Notes under the pieces: model-generated
What the model saw: only the letters and a program-made list of their open reading frames with translations
What the model was told of the DNA's origin: nothing
The model's database searches: none
Made by a program: the position numbers and the translations under genes
Shown here: positions 1 to 8,175 of the stretch, piece after piece
How the letters are laid out: every line of letters starts with the position of its first letter
Position numbering within the stretch: position 1 is the first letter of the stretch
Assembly (NCBI GenBank): GCA_003663295.1
Contig: QMZS01000001.1
Coordinates: forward strand, 1 to 39,900
Length of the DNA: 39,900 bases
Reading direction: 5' to 3'
DNA from: Candidatus Aenigmatarchaeota archaeon
Lineage (GTDB): Archaea > Aenigmatarchaeota > Aenigmatarchaeia > QMZS01

Positions 1-71
1 ACTTTTTCAAAATTTCCTTTTTTTCCTTCTTTATCATATCCCCCAAAAATAGTAATCTTTTCAATCTGCAT
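1..71 (-). CDS. Partial hypothetical CDS (N-terminus only)
   Basis: An ATG at 71-69 opens a frame that runs without stop off the left edge; 23 complete codons are visible, beginning MQIEKITIFGGYDKEG. It starts one base after the thioredoxin stop codon, with GGTGAT just upstream of the ATG, so it is probably translated in an operon with, and downstream of, thioredoxin. Too little is visible to assign a family. The tight spacing and continuous open frame are the only support for it being a gene. Confidence 0.55.
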   Translation of the reverse strand, partial: MQIEKITIFGGYDKEGKKGNFEK

Positions 72-72
72 T

Positions 73-477
73 CTAATCACCTAAATTTTTGTCAAGCCAT
101 TGTTTAACTGATAACTCAGGCAAAGCACCCACGAATTCATCCACAATGACGCCGCCTTTAAACATCTTTACGCTTGGGATGCTCATGATATTATAGCCCT
201 GACTTATCTGAGGATTTTCATCAACATTTACTTTTGCTAAGATAAATTTGCCTTTATACTCTTCCGCAAATTTTTCCAGCACAGGACCCAACATTAAACA
301 AGGAGCGCACCAAGGAGCCCAAAAATCAATAACTACAGGAACTTCTTTGGATTTTTCAATTACCTCTCTCTCAAAACTGCTGTCATTGACATCAATTTTA
401 ATTTCATTTACATCAACTCCAGAGTTCTTAACTAATTTTTCCATCCTGCTTTTCTTGATTTCTTCCAATTCATCCAT
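73..477 (-). CDS. trxA: Thioredoxin
   Basis: Thiol-disulfide oxidoreductase of about 134 residues, cytosolic. The redox motif WCAPC lies at residues 56-60, followed by the cis-proline segment SIPSVKMF, both hallmarks of the thioredoxin fold. An N-terminal extension of about 25 charged residues precedes the fold. The frame stays open to a TTG at 501, but the ATG at 477 is preferred because TTG is rare here. A TATA-like stretch near 523-535 would place a leaderless start at the TTG, so the choice is not settled. The last codon is one base from the next gene, suggesting a two-gene operon. Family assignment is secure; the redox partner is unknown. Confidence 0.92.
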   Translation of the reverse strand: MDELEEIKKSRMEKLVKNSGVDVNEIKIDVNDSSFEREVIEKSKEVPVVIDFWAPWCAPCLMLGPVLEKFAEEYKGKFILAKVNVDENPQISQGYNIMSIPSVKMFKGGVIVDEFVGALPELSVKQWLDKNLGD

Positions 478-501
478 CTTATTTACCCGTGAATCACCCA
501 A

Positions 502-719
502 TCACTAGTGACTGTTTCACCCACATACTAAATAGATTTTAAAGTATTTATATAACTGAGGTATTGTGAATTTAAATAAAGTTAAGAATCACTACACTTT
601 AAATATTGGCTGGATAATTTAAATATTTAATAAAGAAATTAAAGTTAATTATTAATCCAGTAGAGATTTGCGCATAAACCGAAAAAATCACCTCAAAAGA
701 TTTAGAAAACAATTATTTT
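502..719. promoter_or_regulatory. Divergent intergenic promoter region (thioredoxin / HD hydrolase)
   Basis: AT-rich spacer of 218 bases between divergent genes. On the minus strand there is a TATA-like element (GTTATATAAATA, complement of 545-556) and a weaker one nearer the thioredoxin start. On the plus strand several TTTAAATATTT-like elements lie upstream of 720. No RNA gene or supported reading frame was seen. Exact promoters are inference. Confidence 0.4.
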
Positions 720-1391
720 ATGGACAAAGAGTTTATAATTAAAGAAACTGAAGAATACATAAAAAATAGGTTTGAGGGGGAATCCACAGGACATGGGTGG
801 TGGCATATTCAGAGGGTTTTGAAAATGAGTCTAAAAATTGCTGAAAAAGAGAAAGTAAATTCCTCGGAAGAAATTGACTTATTTGTTATTCAATTAGCCG
901 CATTATTGCATGATATCGCTGACTGGAAATTTAATTCAGGGGATGATTCTATTGGGTCAAAAATGGCCAGAGAATTGCTTGAAAAATTTGGGGTTGATGA
1001 AAAAACAATTTCTGCGATTTGCGAAATTGTGAAAAATATATCTTTCCGCGGGGGAACTGTGAATTCGGAGATGAAAACAATTGAAGGAAAAATTGTTCAG
1101 GACGCGGACAGGATGGATGCGATTGGGGCGATTGGGATTGCAAGAGCTTTTGCTTATGGGGGATTAAGAGATAGAGAGATTCATAATCCAGATATGAAAC
1201 CAATAAAATGTAAATCTTTTAAAGAATATAAAAATTACAAAGGAACCACAATCAACCATTTTTATGAAAAAATATTGTTGCTGAAAGACAAGATGAACAC
1301 AAAAACCGGGAAAGAAATAGCTGAAGAAAGGCACAAGTTTATGGAAGGTTTTCTTGAGGAATTTTTTTGGGAGTGGGAAGGGAAAAATTAA
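720..1391 (+). CDS. HD-domain metal-dependent phosphohydrolase (YedJ-like)
   Basis: A 223-residue soluble protein of the HD superfamily. The metal-binding signature is complete: HGWWHIQRV at residues 25-33, the HD dyad at 64-65 in LLHDIADW, and a later Asp in QDADRMDAIG. This arrangement matches the YedJ-like group of uncharacterised HD hydrolases, which act on nucleotides or other phosphoesters; the substrate here cannot be told. The gene ends 4 bases inside the restored 3' end of the convergent decayed CYTH gene. Confidence 0.85.
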   Translation: MDKEFIIKETEEYIKNRFEGESTGHGWWHIQRVLKMSLKIAEKEKVNSSEEIDLFVIQLAALLHDIADWKFNSGDDSIGSKMARELLEKFGVDEKTISAICEIVKNISFRGGTVNSEMKTIEGKIVQDADRMDAIGAIGIARAFAYGGLRDREIHNPDMKPIKCKSFKEYKNYKGTTINHFYEKILLLKDKMNTKTGKEIAEERHKFMEGFLEEFFWEWEGKN

Positions 1392-1911
1392 TCAATTAAT
1401 GATAATTTGTAATAATTATATCTATTTAAATCATCTTTTATAGATCCGTAGGTTTTTCCGCAAATCATACCACCTGCAATAAATTTTCCTGAGTAACTTC
1501 CACCAAACAAAAATCTGGACTTTTGAAAGAATCTTTTTTCTCCATAATCTCAAATTCAAAATCTATAAGAACTAACCCTTCCAATTCTCCCTGAAAAACA
1601 TCCATTTCAGCAATTTGATTTTCATAAGGGTAATAATATCTTATTTTATGAACAACTTCCCCCTCCAATCTACTGAGTCCCTCAAATTCCCTTTCTGTAA
1701 ATATAATTGTTTGTTATCTCGTATATGAAGCATCGCCTTATTTTATAGGTTCTTTTTTAGTCATCTCATATTTATCTCTATTTTTTCTGATTCTTATTTT
1801 TGGGTGTGCACTTGATTTCGGGATATAAATATCAAGAATTTCTTTTGATTTGCAATTCTTTAAATTTCCAGGTATGAACTTTGCTAAATAAATTCTTTCC
1901 AGTTCAATCAT
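1388..1911 (-). pseudogene. Decayed CYTH-domain (triphosphate tunnel) protein
   Basis: From ATG 1911 the frame reads MIELERIYLAKF and continues into a CYTH-like core (KIRIRKNRDKYEMTKKEPIK). It meets TAA at 1740-1738, then GDASYTR, then a second TAA at 1716-1714, then continues in the same frame with QTIIFTEREFEGL and YPYENQIAEMDVFQGELEGL. Both stops sit where CYTH proteins carry Glu, one substitution from GAA. Near 1478-1485 a 1-nt loss in an A-run shifts the frame; reading on in the other frame gives IAGGMICGKTYGSIKDDL to a stop at 1390-1388. Restored length is about 174 residues, normal for archaeal CYTH proteins. It would be the fourth gene of the S2-TyrRS operon. Three independent lesions argue for a true pseudogene rather than one sequencing error. 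Confidence 0.8.
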
Positions 1912-1925
1912 AATTAATAAATAAT

Positions 1926-2663
1926 TTATATTAATTTTCTAATTTGGTTCAGACTAATTTTTCTATCTTCTTTATCAGGATTGTGAAGCTCCAAAGTAAT
2001 ATTCCCAGAATAATCTATTTCCTTTAATTTATCAAAAATTGGTGTAAACTTAATATTCCCGGCTCCGATTGGGAGGTGCAAATCAGCCTTTTCTGCATCC
2101 CCGCCAACATTATCATGCGCATGCAGATGTTTAAGAATTTTGCTAAAATTATCTATCAAATTCAAAGAACGATTTTCCTTTGCAAAAAGATTAGCATGCC
2201 CTATATCCAAACAGAATTTTATTTCAGGAATTCTATCAAAAACTTTCTTAAGAATTTCTGTATCTTCTTCAGTATTTTCTAAAACAATTACAGAATCTTT
2301 ACTTTTTGCAAAATCAGTCAATTCTTTCAAAGCTCTGATTTTTAAATCAAAATTATCTTTAGTGGCTAAATTTCTGCTGAACAAATGAATTACAAACAAA
2401 TTTATATTTTGGTCTGATAAAATTTTTATGAATTTCTTGCATTTATCCAGCTCTTCTTTTGTAAAATCAATTTCGGGAAGATGCCCAACCAAAATTGGAA
2501 TTATATTTTTGAGTCTTTTAAGTTCAAGTTCAAATGTTTCATTAGGTTCTAACGGTGAACCCAAATCCAGTTCCGCAAAATCATAACCAGTTGTTTTCAA
2601 ATTTTGCAATTCAGATTCCAATTTTTGTTTGCAGTATGTTGAACCGCCAATTTTGGATTTCAT
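1926..2663 (-). CDS. Sugar phosphate isomerase/epimerase-like TIM-barrel protein
   Basis: About 245 residues from the ATG at 2663. The frame extends upstream into the TyrRS gene, but that part is not homologous-looking, and 2663 has the local TTATG start context. Metal-ligand-like segments expected for the xylose-isomerase-like/AP-endonuclease-2 barrel are present: VLENTEEDTE, FCLDIGHANL, LHAHDN and a late Glu in ITLELHNP. The family isomerises sugars or acts as endonuclease IV; the substrate cannot be inferred. It starts 13 bases after TyrRS on the same strand, in one operon with S2. Confidence 0.75.
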   Translation of the reverse strand: MKSKIGGSTYCKQKLESELQNLKTTGYDFAELDLGSPLEPNETFELELKRLKNIIPILVGHLPEIDFTKEELDKCKKFIKILSDQNINLFVIHLFSRNLATKDNFDLKIRALKELTDFAKSKDSVIVLENTEEDTEILKKVFDRIPEIKFCLDIGHANLFAKENRSLNLIDNFSKILKHLHAHDNVGGDAEKADLHLPIGAGNIKFTPIFDKLKEIDYSGNITLELHNPDKEDRKISLNQIRKLI

Positions 2664-2676
2664 AATAAATTCATAA

Positions 2677-3759
2677 TTATCGAGTAACCCGAGCCTGCTG
2701 AACAATCCCCAACAAATCCCTCGCCTTTTTATTTTTCTCAAAATGATTCCGAACAGGTTCAAGTAATTTTATTAATTCCTCTGAAACCCCGTTCTTCAAA
2801 TCAAGGGGGTGGATTTTTCCCTCCCTAAAATCTTTCTCCAGAGATTCATAATTTTCAAATTCCAGATTGCCCCCGAATTTCTCAGGTCTTTCAATCTTAA
2901 ACACTTCCCTCTCACGGAAAATTATGTATTTACAGAGCTCAAGAACAGGATTTCCATTAACTTCTTTTTCCGGGCAGAATGCTTTGTTTAATTTTCCTTT
3001 AATCTCTTTTGGGGAATCATGAACAAACACGCAGGTTTCCGGTTTGCTCTTGCTCATTTTAAAATCTTCAGGCTGGATACCCGACTGGTCGCTACCCATT
3101 CTCTGAGGTCCAAGAAGACCTGATAAAAGATGGTGGTGAACGCAAACAGGTTTTTTGAATCCTAATTTTCCCGCAATTTCTCTGGACAAAATAGTTGCGT
3201 GTCTCTGGTCCATACCTAACTGACAAATATCAACCCTAAGTTCAAAAGGGTCTGCTGCCTGCATCACAGGATAGAATAATTGAGAGGTGTAAACCATATC
3301 GCCTTCTTTCCTTCCCATCACTGTGCAGCATCGCATTATTCTTTTTGTAGTAGTTAATTTTGCCACCTCAAGAACCTTTTTCCAATACTCTTTATTAGTC
3401 ACCAAATCGCTGGACCACACAATTTCAACTTTATTCATATCCACGCCAAGAGAACTCCACACTTCTACCAAATATTTTCCGGCCTGCTGGATTGTTTCAA
3501 GGTCGCCGCCCATTTTATTGTTTATCCAACCAAACCAATCAGCTATAACTAATTTAAATTTGCAACCAGCATCAACCATATCTCTTAATTTAATTGCCCT
3601 CATCAAGCCTGTGCCAACATGAGCAATCCCAGAAGGCTCAAACCCATCATAAGCAACAGGGTGATTATTTGTCTCAAGCAATTCTTTCAATTCCTCTTTG
3701 GTTATTACCTCTTCAGTTGGAGATTTCAGAATTAACTCAATTCTTTCCTCTAAATCCAT
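2677..3759 (-). CDS. tyrS: Tyrosyl-tRNA synthetase, archaeal/eukaryotic type
   Basis: Class I synthetase of 360 residues that charges tRNA-Tyr. The HIGH-like motif appears as HVGT at 47-50 within EPSGIAHVGTG, and the KMSKS signature at 234-238. The size and lack of a bacterial S4-like C-terminal domain fit the archaeal/eukaryotic TyrRS. It starts 3 bases after the S2 gene and is followed at 13 bases by the isomerase-like gene: a compact minus-strand operon. Confidence 0.95.
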   Translation of the reverse strand: MDLEERIELILKSPTEEVITKEELKELLETNNHPVAYDGFEPSGIAHVGTGLMRAIKLRDMVDAGCKFKLVIADWFGWINNKMGGDLETIQQAGKYLVEVWSSLGVDMNKVEIVWSSDLVTNKEYWKKVLEVAKLTTTKRIMRCCTVMGRKEGDMVYTSQLFYPVMQAADPFELRVDICQLGMDQRHATILSREIAGKLGFKKPVCVHHHLLSGLLGPQRMGSDQSGIQPEDFKMSKSKPETCVFVHDSPKEIKGKLNKAFCPEKEVNGNPVLELCKYIIFREREVFKIERPEKFGGNLEFENYESLEKDFREGKIHPLDLKNGVSEELIKLLEPVRNHFEKNKKARDLLGIVQQARVTR

Positions 3760-3762
3760 ATT

Positions 3763-4326
3763 CTATTTCTTAGTGCCTATAAATTCTTCCAAAGGAACTG
3801 GTTCTTCTTTTTTCAGTTTCCTCATTTCATTCAAAATTAACCACAAAGAAACACCTATTGCAAGTTGATTTGTTATATTCATAGGAACTATTAAATCAAG
3901 ACCATTAACATCTGAATTTGTATTACAATAACCAATAACCGGCATCCTGTTTAAACCGGCTTCCTGAATCGCATTCCAGTTTTCATCAACATTTGTCACA
4001 AATAACAAATCAGGCTCAAAAAAATCCTTATTTCCTGTATTTGACAACACACTTGCGGTATAATTTGAAACAACCTTGGCACCTATTAATTCACCGAACT
4101 TTTTGCAGTATTTCTCGTCCAATTCAGTGCATACAATCAATACCTCTTTATTTAACAGGAAGTTAGCAACAACCCTGAGTCTTTCATCAATTTTAGTAAT
4201 ACTAAACATATTCCTGCCCTCTGAAGTGTCCCAAGCGATGAATCTGTCCAATTTCTTGTCTTTTTTCAATTCTCCTTTATTCACCCTGTATCGGATGTAA
4301 TCTTCCTTCGGGATTAGTAAGTCCAT
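3763..4326 (-). CDS. rps2: Small subunit ribosomal protein S2 (uS2)
   Basis: 187-residue archaeal S2. Characteristic segments are RFIAWDTSEGRNMFSI near the N-terminus, FFEPDLLFVTNVDENWNAI, and MPVIGYCNTNSDVNGLDLIV, matching the uS2 Rossmann-like core. It lacks the long C-terminal tails seen in eukaryotic SA proteins. First gene of the minus-strand operon with TyrRS. Its ATG is only 33 bases from the divergent L31e ATG. Confidence 0.94.
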   Translation of the reverse strand: MDLLIPKEDYIRYRVNKGELKKDKKLDRFIAWDTSEGRNMFSITKIDERLRVVANFLLNKEVLIVCTELDEKYCKKFGELIGAKVVSNYTASVLSNTGNKDFFEPDLLFVTNVDENWNAIQEAGLNRMPVIGYCNTNSDVNGLDLIVPMNITNQLAIGVSLWLILNEMRKLKKEEPVPLEEFIGTKK

Positions 4327-4359
4327 AAGTTAACTTAAAAAATTAAAATAATAACAATA
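4327..4359. promoter_or_regulatory. 33-base divergent promoter spacer between S2 and L31e
   Basis: All bases but a few are A or T. Both start codons flank it directly. With leaderless transcription, each TATA box would sit inside the spacer or at the edge of the opposite gene, so the two promoters must overlap. The A/T runs on both strands are seen; the promoter function is inferred. Confidence 0.5.
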
Positions 4360-4617
4360 ATGGTAGAAGCGAATGAAAGAATTTACACAATTCCATTAAG
4401 AAAAGCGAAGAAAAAACCAGGCAACAAGAGAGCAAAAGCCGCAATAAAAGTAATAAATGAATTTGTGGAAAGACATATGAAAGCAGAAATAATAAAACTA
4501 GATAATCCTGTAAATGAATACATCTGGGAGAGAGGAGCTCACAAGATACCTTCTAAAGTGAAAGTGAAAGTGACAAAACATGAAAATACCGCAAAAGTAA
4601 TTCTTTTTCAGAAATAA
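4360..4617 (+). CDS. rpl31e: Large subunit ribosomal protein L31e
   Basis: 85-residue basic protein with the archaeal/eukaryotic L31e pattern: IYTIPLRKAKKKPGNKRAKAA, a central helix, then NEYIWERGAHKIPSKVKVKV. L31e is absent from Bacteria, so this is one of the clearest archaeal markers in the window. It leads a plus-strand operon with the histone, PAC2 and RpoK genes. Confidence 0.94.
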   Translation: MVEANERIYTIPLRKAKKKPGNKRAKAAIKVINEFVERHMKAEIIKLDNPVNEYIWERGAHKIPSKVKVKVTKHENTAKVILFQK

Positions 4618-4658
4618 CCTCAATAATTTAAGCCTATTATAAGTTTATAATTATTATT

Positions 4659-4988
4659 ATGGGTGAAGAAGAATCTGAAATTGCAAATTTACCGTTCCCT
4701 CATGCAAGAGTGAAGGAATTAATAAAAAATAAATTGAATGAGGGTACTTACATAAAGAAAAAAGCAGCAATAAACCTTAACTTGTGGCTAGGAAAATTGG
4801 CAGATCAAGTTGCGGAAGAAATAAGTAAAACAGAAAAAGCATATGTATCTGCAGAAGATGTCATTGAAGCAACAAGTAAATTTGATGCTGTAAACCGAAT
4901 AGATGAAGAAAAAACCAGAATCGCCGCACACCTGAATGCAATAAAAGAAGATATCAACAGGTTGCTTAGTGAATTAGATAGAATCTAA
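4659..4988 (+). CDS. Histone-fold protein with C-terminal helical extension
   Basis: 109 residues. Residues about 12-75 show the helix-loop-helix-loop-helix histone fold: LPFPHARVKELIKN, then a long amphipathic helix (KKKAAINLNLWLGKLADQVAEEI, quoted only as landmark: its core is LWLGKLADQV), then YVSAEDVIEATSKF. Canonical archaeal histones are about 65-70 residues; here a further 30-odd charged residues (about 77-109) with heptad-like hydrophobics could form a coiled coil. DNA packaging is the likely role. The start context is TTATTATG. PAC2 follows after 2 bases. A centromere/repair-type histone-fold role cannot be excluded. Confidence 0.82.
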   Translation: MGEEESEIANLPFPHARVKELIKNKLNEGTYIKKKAAINLNLWLGKLADQVAEEISKTEKAYVSAEDVIEATSKFDAVNRIDEEKTRIAAHLNAIKEDINRLLSELDRI

Positions 4989-4990
4989 TA

Positions 4991-5758
4991 ATGGAAGTAG
5001 AAATAAATTATCTAGAAGAACCAAAACTGAACAATCCGATTTTTGTTGAAGGTTTGCCTGGAGTTGGGAATGTTGGAAGAATTGCGGTTTCCTACTTAAT
5101 AGACAAATTAAAAGCAAAGAAATTCGCTGAGATTAAATCTTCGTACTTTTTTCCATTGGTGATGGTTGATGCAAAAAATCAGATTTCTCCTATCAGCGTA
5201 GACCTTTATTATTACAAAGACAAAAAGGACATAATATTTGTTGTTGGGGATTCTCAACCAGTGGATTACAAAGGATACTACCTTTTATGCAAAAAACTAA
5301 TTGAGATAGGACTTGCATTCAATATTAAAGAAATAATCACTACAGGGGGTTTTGGCATCGGCACTGAAAAACCGAAACCAAATGTGCTTAGCGCTATGAC
5401 AAATCCAAAAGCTTTGGCAAAATTAAAAAAAGCAGGGGTTCACTTTGAAAAAGAAAATCCAATTGGATCTATCTTCGGGGTTTCCGGTTTATTGTTAAGC
5501 TTTGGCAAAGAAAAAGGAATTGATGGTTATTCACTTCTTGGAGAAACTATGGGCTATCCAATAATTACAGACCCAAAAGCCGCAGAAGAAGTCCTAAAAA
5601 TTCTTATGAAACTTCTTGAAGTCGATGTTGATTTAAAGGATATTGACAAAAGCGTTAAACAACTCGAGGTTTTCATGAAAACAATTGAAGATAAGACAAA
5701 ACAATTAATGCAACAGTTCCAGAAACCGGGAAAAGGTTATTCTGAATATATTGAATAA
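4991..5758 (+). CDS. PAC2-family proteasome assembly chaperone homologue
   Basis: 255 residues. The PAC2 signature is visible at the N-terminus (IFVEGLPGVGNVGRIAVSYL), followed by FVVGDSQP, the Gly-rich ITTGGFGIGT loop and a helical C-terminus. Archaeal PAC2 proteins assist proteasome core assembly, though other roles are possible. It starts 2 bases after the histone stop and is followed at 35 bases by rpoK. Confidence 0.87.
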   Translation: MEVEINYLEEPKLNNPIFVEGLPGVGNVGRIAVSYLIDKLKAKKFAEIKSSYFFPLVMVDAKNQISPISVDLYYYKDKKDIIFVVGDSQPVDYKGYYLLCKKLIEIGLAFNIKEIITTGGFGIGTEKPKPNVLSAMTNPKALAKLKKAGVHFEKENPIGSIFGVSGLLLSFGKEKGIDGYSLLGETMGYPIITDPKAAEEVLKILMKLLEVDVDLKDIDKSVKQLEVFMKTIEDKTKQLMQQFQKPGKGYSEYIE

Positions 5759-5793
5759 ATAAGCAATTAACTTAATTTAAACTTTATAATATA

Positions 5794-5955
5794 ATGGGAC
5801 TTACAATATTTGAGAAAACTAGGATAATTGGTGCAAGAGTTTTGCAACTTTCCTGCGGAGCACCAGCACTTATTAAATTAAACGGGACACCTATAGAAAT
5901 TGCCGAAGCAGAGCTCAAAAAGGGAATTTTGCCAATTGTGGCGGTTAGAGAATAA
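5794..5955 (+). CDS. rpoK: DNA-directed RNA polymerase subunit K (Rpb6/omega homologue)
   Basis: A 53-residue gene starting at ATG 5794. Landmarks: TIFEKTRIIGARVLQLSCGAP, then PIEIAEAELKKGILPI and a C-terminal VRE. This is the conserved Rpb6/RpoK core that clamps the largest polymerase subunit. It is slightly shorter than typical archaeal RpoK, lacking any N-terminal tail. Last gene of the L31e operon. Confidence 0.9.
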   Translation: MGLTIFEKTRIIGARVLQLSCGAPALIKLNGTPIEIAEAELKKGILPIVAVRE

Positions 5956-6097
5956 AATTTAATTTGAATTTTAAATAATTATTTATTTAGCTAAGAAAAT
6001 ACCTTATTCAATTAAGAATATCAATTATTTACTTTCTTTTCAGATTATACGGCAAATCAATTAATTCCAATAAAATTTAAGTCAAAATAAAAAATAA

Positions 6098-7366
6098 TTA
6101 TTTTTTAGCAACCAAATCAATACAAACGCCTGCTGCAACTGTCTGACCCATGTCCCTTATTGCGAATCTTGATAATTGCGGTAAGTCTTTCTGAGTCTCA
6201 ATTACAACTGGTTTTGTTGGCTTGACTTTTATAATTGCTGCGTCACCTGTCTTAATGTATTCTGGGTTGTCCTGAATAACCTGACCTGTTTTTGGATCCA
6301 TTTTCTTTAGTATTTCAGTTACAGTGCAAGTTACCTGTGCTGTATGTATGTGGAAAACTGGTGTGTATCCTGGTGCAATTACAGTTGGGTGATTCAACAC
6401 AATTATCTGCGCTGTAAACTCTTCTGCAACTGTTGCTGGATTGTCTGTAGGACATATTACATCACCTTTTTTGATATCTCCTTTTCCAATACCTCTCAAG
6501 TTAAAACCTATATTATCTCCTGCTTTTGCTTCAGTTAAGGCTTGATGGTGCATTTCTATAGATTTTATTTCAGCTTTGGTTCCTGCAGGCATTATCACTA
6601 CAGGTTGGTTTGATTTCATAACTCCAGTCTCAACTCTTCCAACTGGAACAGTTCCAACACCAGTAATTGAATAAACATCCTGAATAGGTAACCTTAAAGG
6701 TTTATCTATTGGTCGTTCTACGGGTTTTATGTTATCCAAAGCTTCAACAATTGTTTTTCCTGTGTACCAAGTCATGTTTTCGCTTTTGTTTTTAATATTG
6801 TCTCCTTTGTATGCCGAAACAGGTATTATTTCAACTTCTTCCAAATTGTATCCCACTCCCTGAAGCAATTTCTCAACTGTTGCTTTAACTTCATTAAATC
6901 GCTCCTGTTTGTATTCCACAGCATCCATTTTGTTGATGGCAATTATTATCTGTTTTATACCCAAAATTTTTGACAAGTAAGCATGTTCTTTTGTTTGTTC
7001 CTGAATTCCCTCTCTTGCTGAAACAGCTAAAATTGCAATGTCTGCCTGTGAAGTTCCAACAATCATGTTCTTAATGAAATCTCTGTGCCCTGGTGCATCA
7101 ATCACAGTATAATAATATTTCTGTGTATTGAATTCCTTAAAGGCTATGTCAATTGTAACGCCTCTATCCCTTTCCTCTTTTAGTGTATCCATTACAAATG
7201 CGAACTCGAAAGTCTCTTTCTTCTTTAATTTGGCTTCATCTTTCAATTTTCTCATGGTTTCTTCCCTTACTGCACCTGTGTCGAAGAGAAGTCTGCCAAC
7301 TAAAGTTGACTTCCCATGGTCAATGTGTCCGATTGTAACCAAATTTACATGAGTTTTGTCTGCCAT
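6098..7366 (-). CDS. tuf: Translation elongation factor EF-1alpha
   Basis: 422-residue GTPase that delivers aminoacyl-tRNA to the ribosome. G motifs are intact: GHIDHGKST at 13-21, DAPGH at 90-94, NKMD at 145-148. Domains II and III follow with the usual SITGVGTVPVGRVETG and FAIRDMGQTVAAG landmarks. Monocistronic; the promoter sits immediately upstream. Length and motifs are normal for archaea. Confidence 0.97.
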   Translation of the reverse strand: MADKTHVNLVTIGHIDHGKSTLVGRLLFDTGAVREETMRKLKDEAKLKKKETFEFAFVMDTLKEERDRGVTIDIAFKEFNTQKYYYTVIDAPGHRDFIKNMIVGTSQADIAILAVSAREGIQEQTKEHAYLSKILGIKQIIIAINKMDAVEYKQERFNEVKATVEKLLQGVGYNLEEVEIIPVSAYKGDNIKNKSENMTWYTGKTIVEALDNIKPVERPIDKPLRLPIQDVYSITGVGTVPVGRVETGVMKSNQPVVIMPAGTKAEIKSIEMHHQALTEAKAGDNIGFNLRGIGKGDIKKGDVICPTDNPATVAEEFTAQIIVLNHPTVIAPGYTPVFHIHTAQVTCTVTEILKKMDPKTGQVIQDNPEYIKTGDAAIIKVKPTKPVVIETQKDLPQLSRFAIRDMGQTVAAGVCIDLVAKK

Positions 7367-7380
7367 AATAGTAAATAAAA

Positions 7381-7393
7381 CTTTTAAATATAG
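7381..7393 (-). promoter_or_regulatory. TATA box of EF-1alpha gene
   Basis: On the minus strand this reads CTATATTTAAAAG, a good archaeal TATA element. Its centre is about 21 bases upstream of the ATG at 7366, which puts transcription start at or next to the start codon: a leaderless mRNA. The element is seen; the start site is inferred. Confidence 0.6.
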
Positions 7394-7460
7394 CCCCTTA
7401 AACCGTATTATTTACACTTTAAAGGACTTTTAGTATGAATCTTAAAAAATAAACATTATT

Positions 7461-7934
7461 ATGAGAAAAAAATTGTTCAGAAACAGGGAACAAAGGAAGA
7501 AATTTATAATGGTATTCTTTGCTGTTCTTGTCGGAGGGGTATTCCTTCTGGAAATAATAGCCATACCTTTAATGTACAAAGAACCTGAAACAAATATAAA
7601 ATCGCCTGAAGAACTTGCTGAAAAATTCAAAACACAATGGATTTTTGAAGAAAATCTCACAGAGCAGGAAAAACAGTTTATGATTCAAAAAGGGGTTACC
7701 ATAGCCACATATTATTATGCCTCTGAAAGCGGTTTCTTTGAACTTGAAGATCTTGTAAAATCCCTTGAAGGACAGGTAATTCTTGAAAAAGTAAAATCCG
7801 ATGAAACAAAAATTGAATTGGAGAGCATAAGAGATTTTGTAATTATAACTGATTTTAAGGAAGAAACCCTATTTAAAGGGATTTGCGACACAATCTATTA
7901 TCCCCCTCCCGACTGCGCTTCTTTTGGAGATTAA
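7461..7934 (+). CDS. Hypothetical single-pass membrane protein
   Basis: 157 residues. A basic N-terminus (MRKKLFRNREQRKKF) is followed by one hydrophobic segment at about 16-38 (IMVFFAVLVGGVFLLEII). An acidic, mostly hydrophilic C-terminal part should face outside, given the positive-inside rule. A short Cys/Pro-rich tail (CDTIYYPPPDCASFGD) ends the protein. No family recognised. It begins in the TTATTATG context and is followed at 24 bases by another small membrane protein, likely co-transcribed. Confidence 0.7.
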   Translation: MRKKLFRNREQRKKFIMVFFAVLVGGVFLLEIIAIPLMYKEPETNIKSPEELAEKFKTQWIFEENLTEQEKQFMIQKGVTIATYYYASESGFFELEDLVKSLEGQVILEKVKSDETKIELESIRDFVIITDFKEETLFKGICDTIYYPPPDCASFGD

Positions 7935-7958
7935 TAATCCTTTAAATAATATACTATT

Positions 7959-8156
7959 ATGGAAGAACCGCAAGTATATGTTTTTTTGGTGATTGGAGCA
8001 ATCTGCATGCTTATCGCAAGTTTGTTTGCAGGGAACGCTGAATGGGTCCTTGGAACAACAACAGCAAGTTTTTATGGAACTCTTGCAATAGCATTTGTTT
8101 TGATGCTGGCTGCAGGGATATTTTTAGTTTCTGCCGCAAAGATTGTTTGTAAATAG
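7959..8156 (+). CDS. Hypothetical small two-helix membrane protein
   Basis: 65 residues, almost entirely two hydrophobic segments (about 6-25 and 37-60) separated by a short polar turn (GNAEWVLGTTT). No recognised family. Start context ACTATTATG. Adjacent to the preceding membrane-anchored gene, so the two may act together at the membrane; that is inference from position only. Confidence 0.65.
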   Translation: MEEPQVYVFLVIGAICMLIASLFAGNAEWVLGTTTASFYGTLAIAFVLMLAAGIFLVSAAKIVCK

Positions 8157-8175
8157 ATTTTGAAAACTATTATTT

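Noticed and set aside
2664..2762. Longer N-terminus for the isomerase-like protein, starting at 2762
   Set aside because: It would overlap the end of TyrRS by 86 bases, and the added residues do not look like the family. The ATG at 2663 fits the local start context.
6344..7352. Plus-strand reading frames opposite EF-1alpha
   Set aside because: They are antisense shadows of a highly conserved gene and have no family features.
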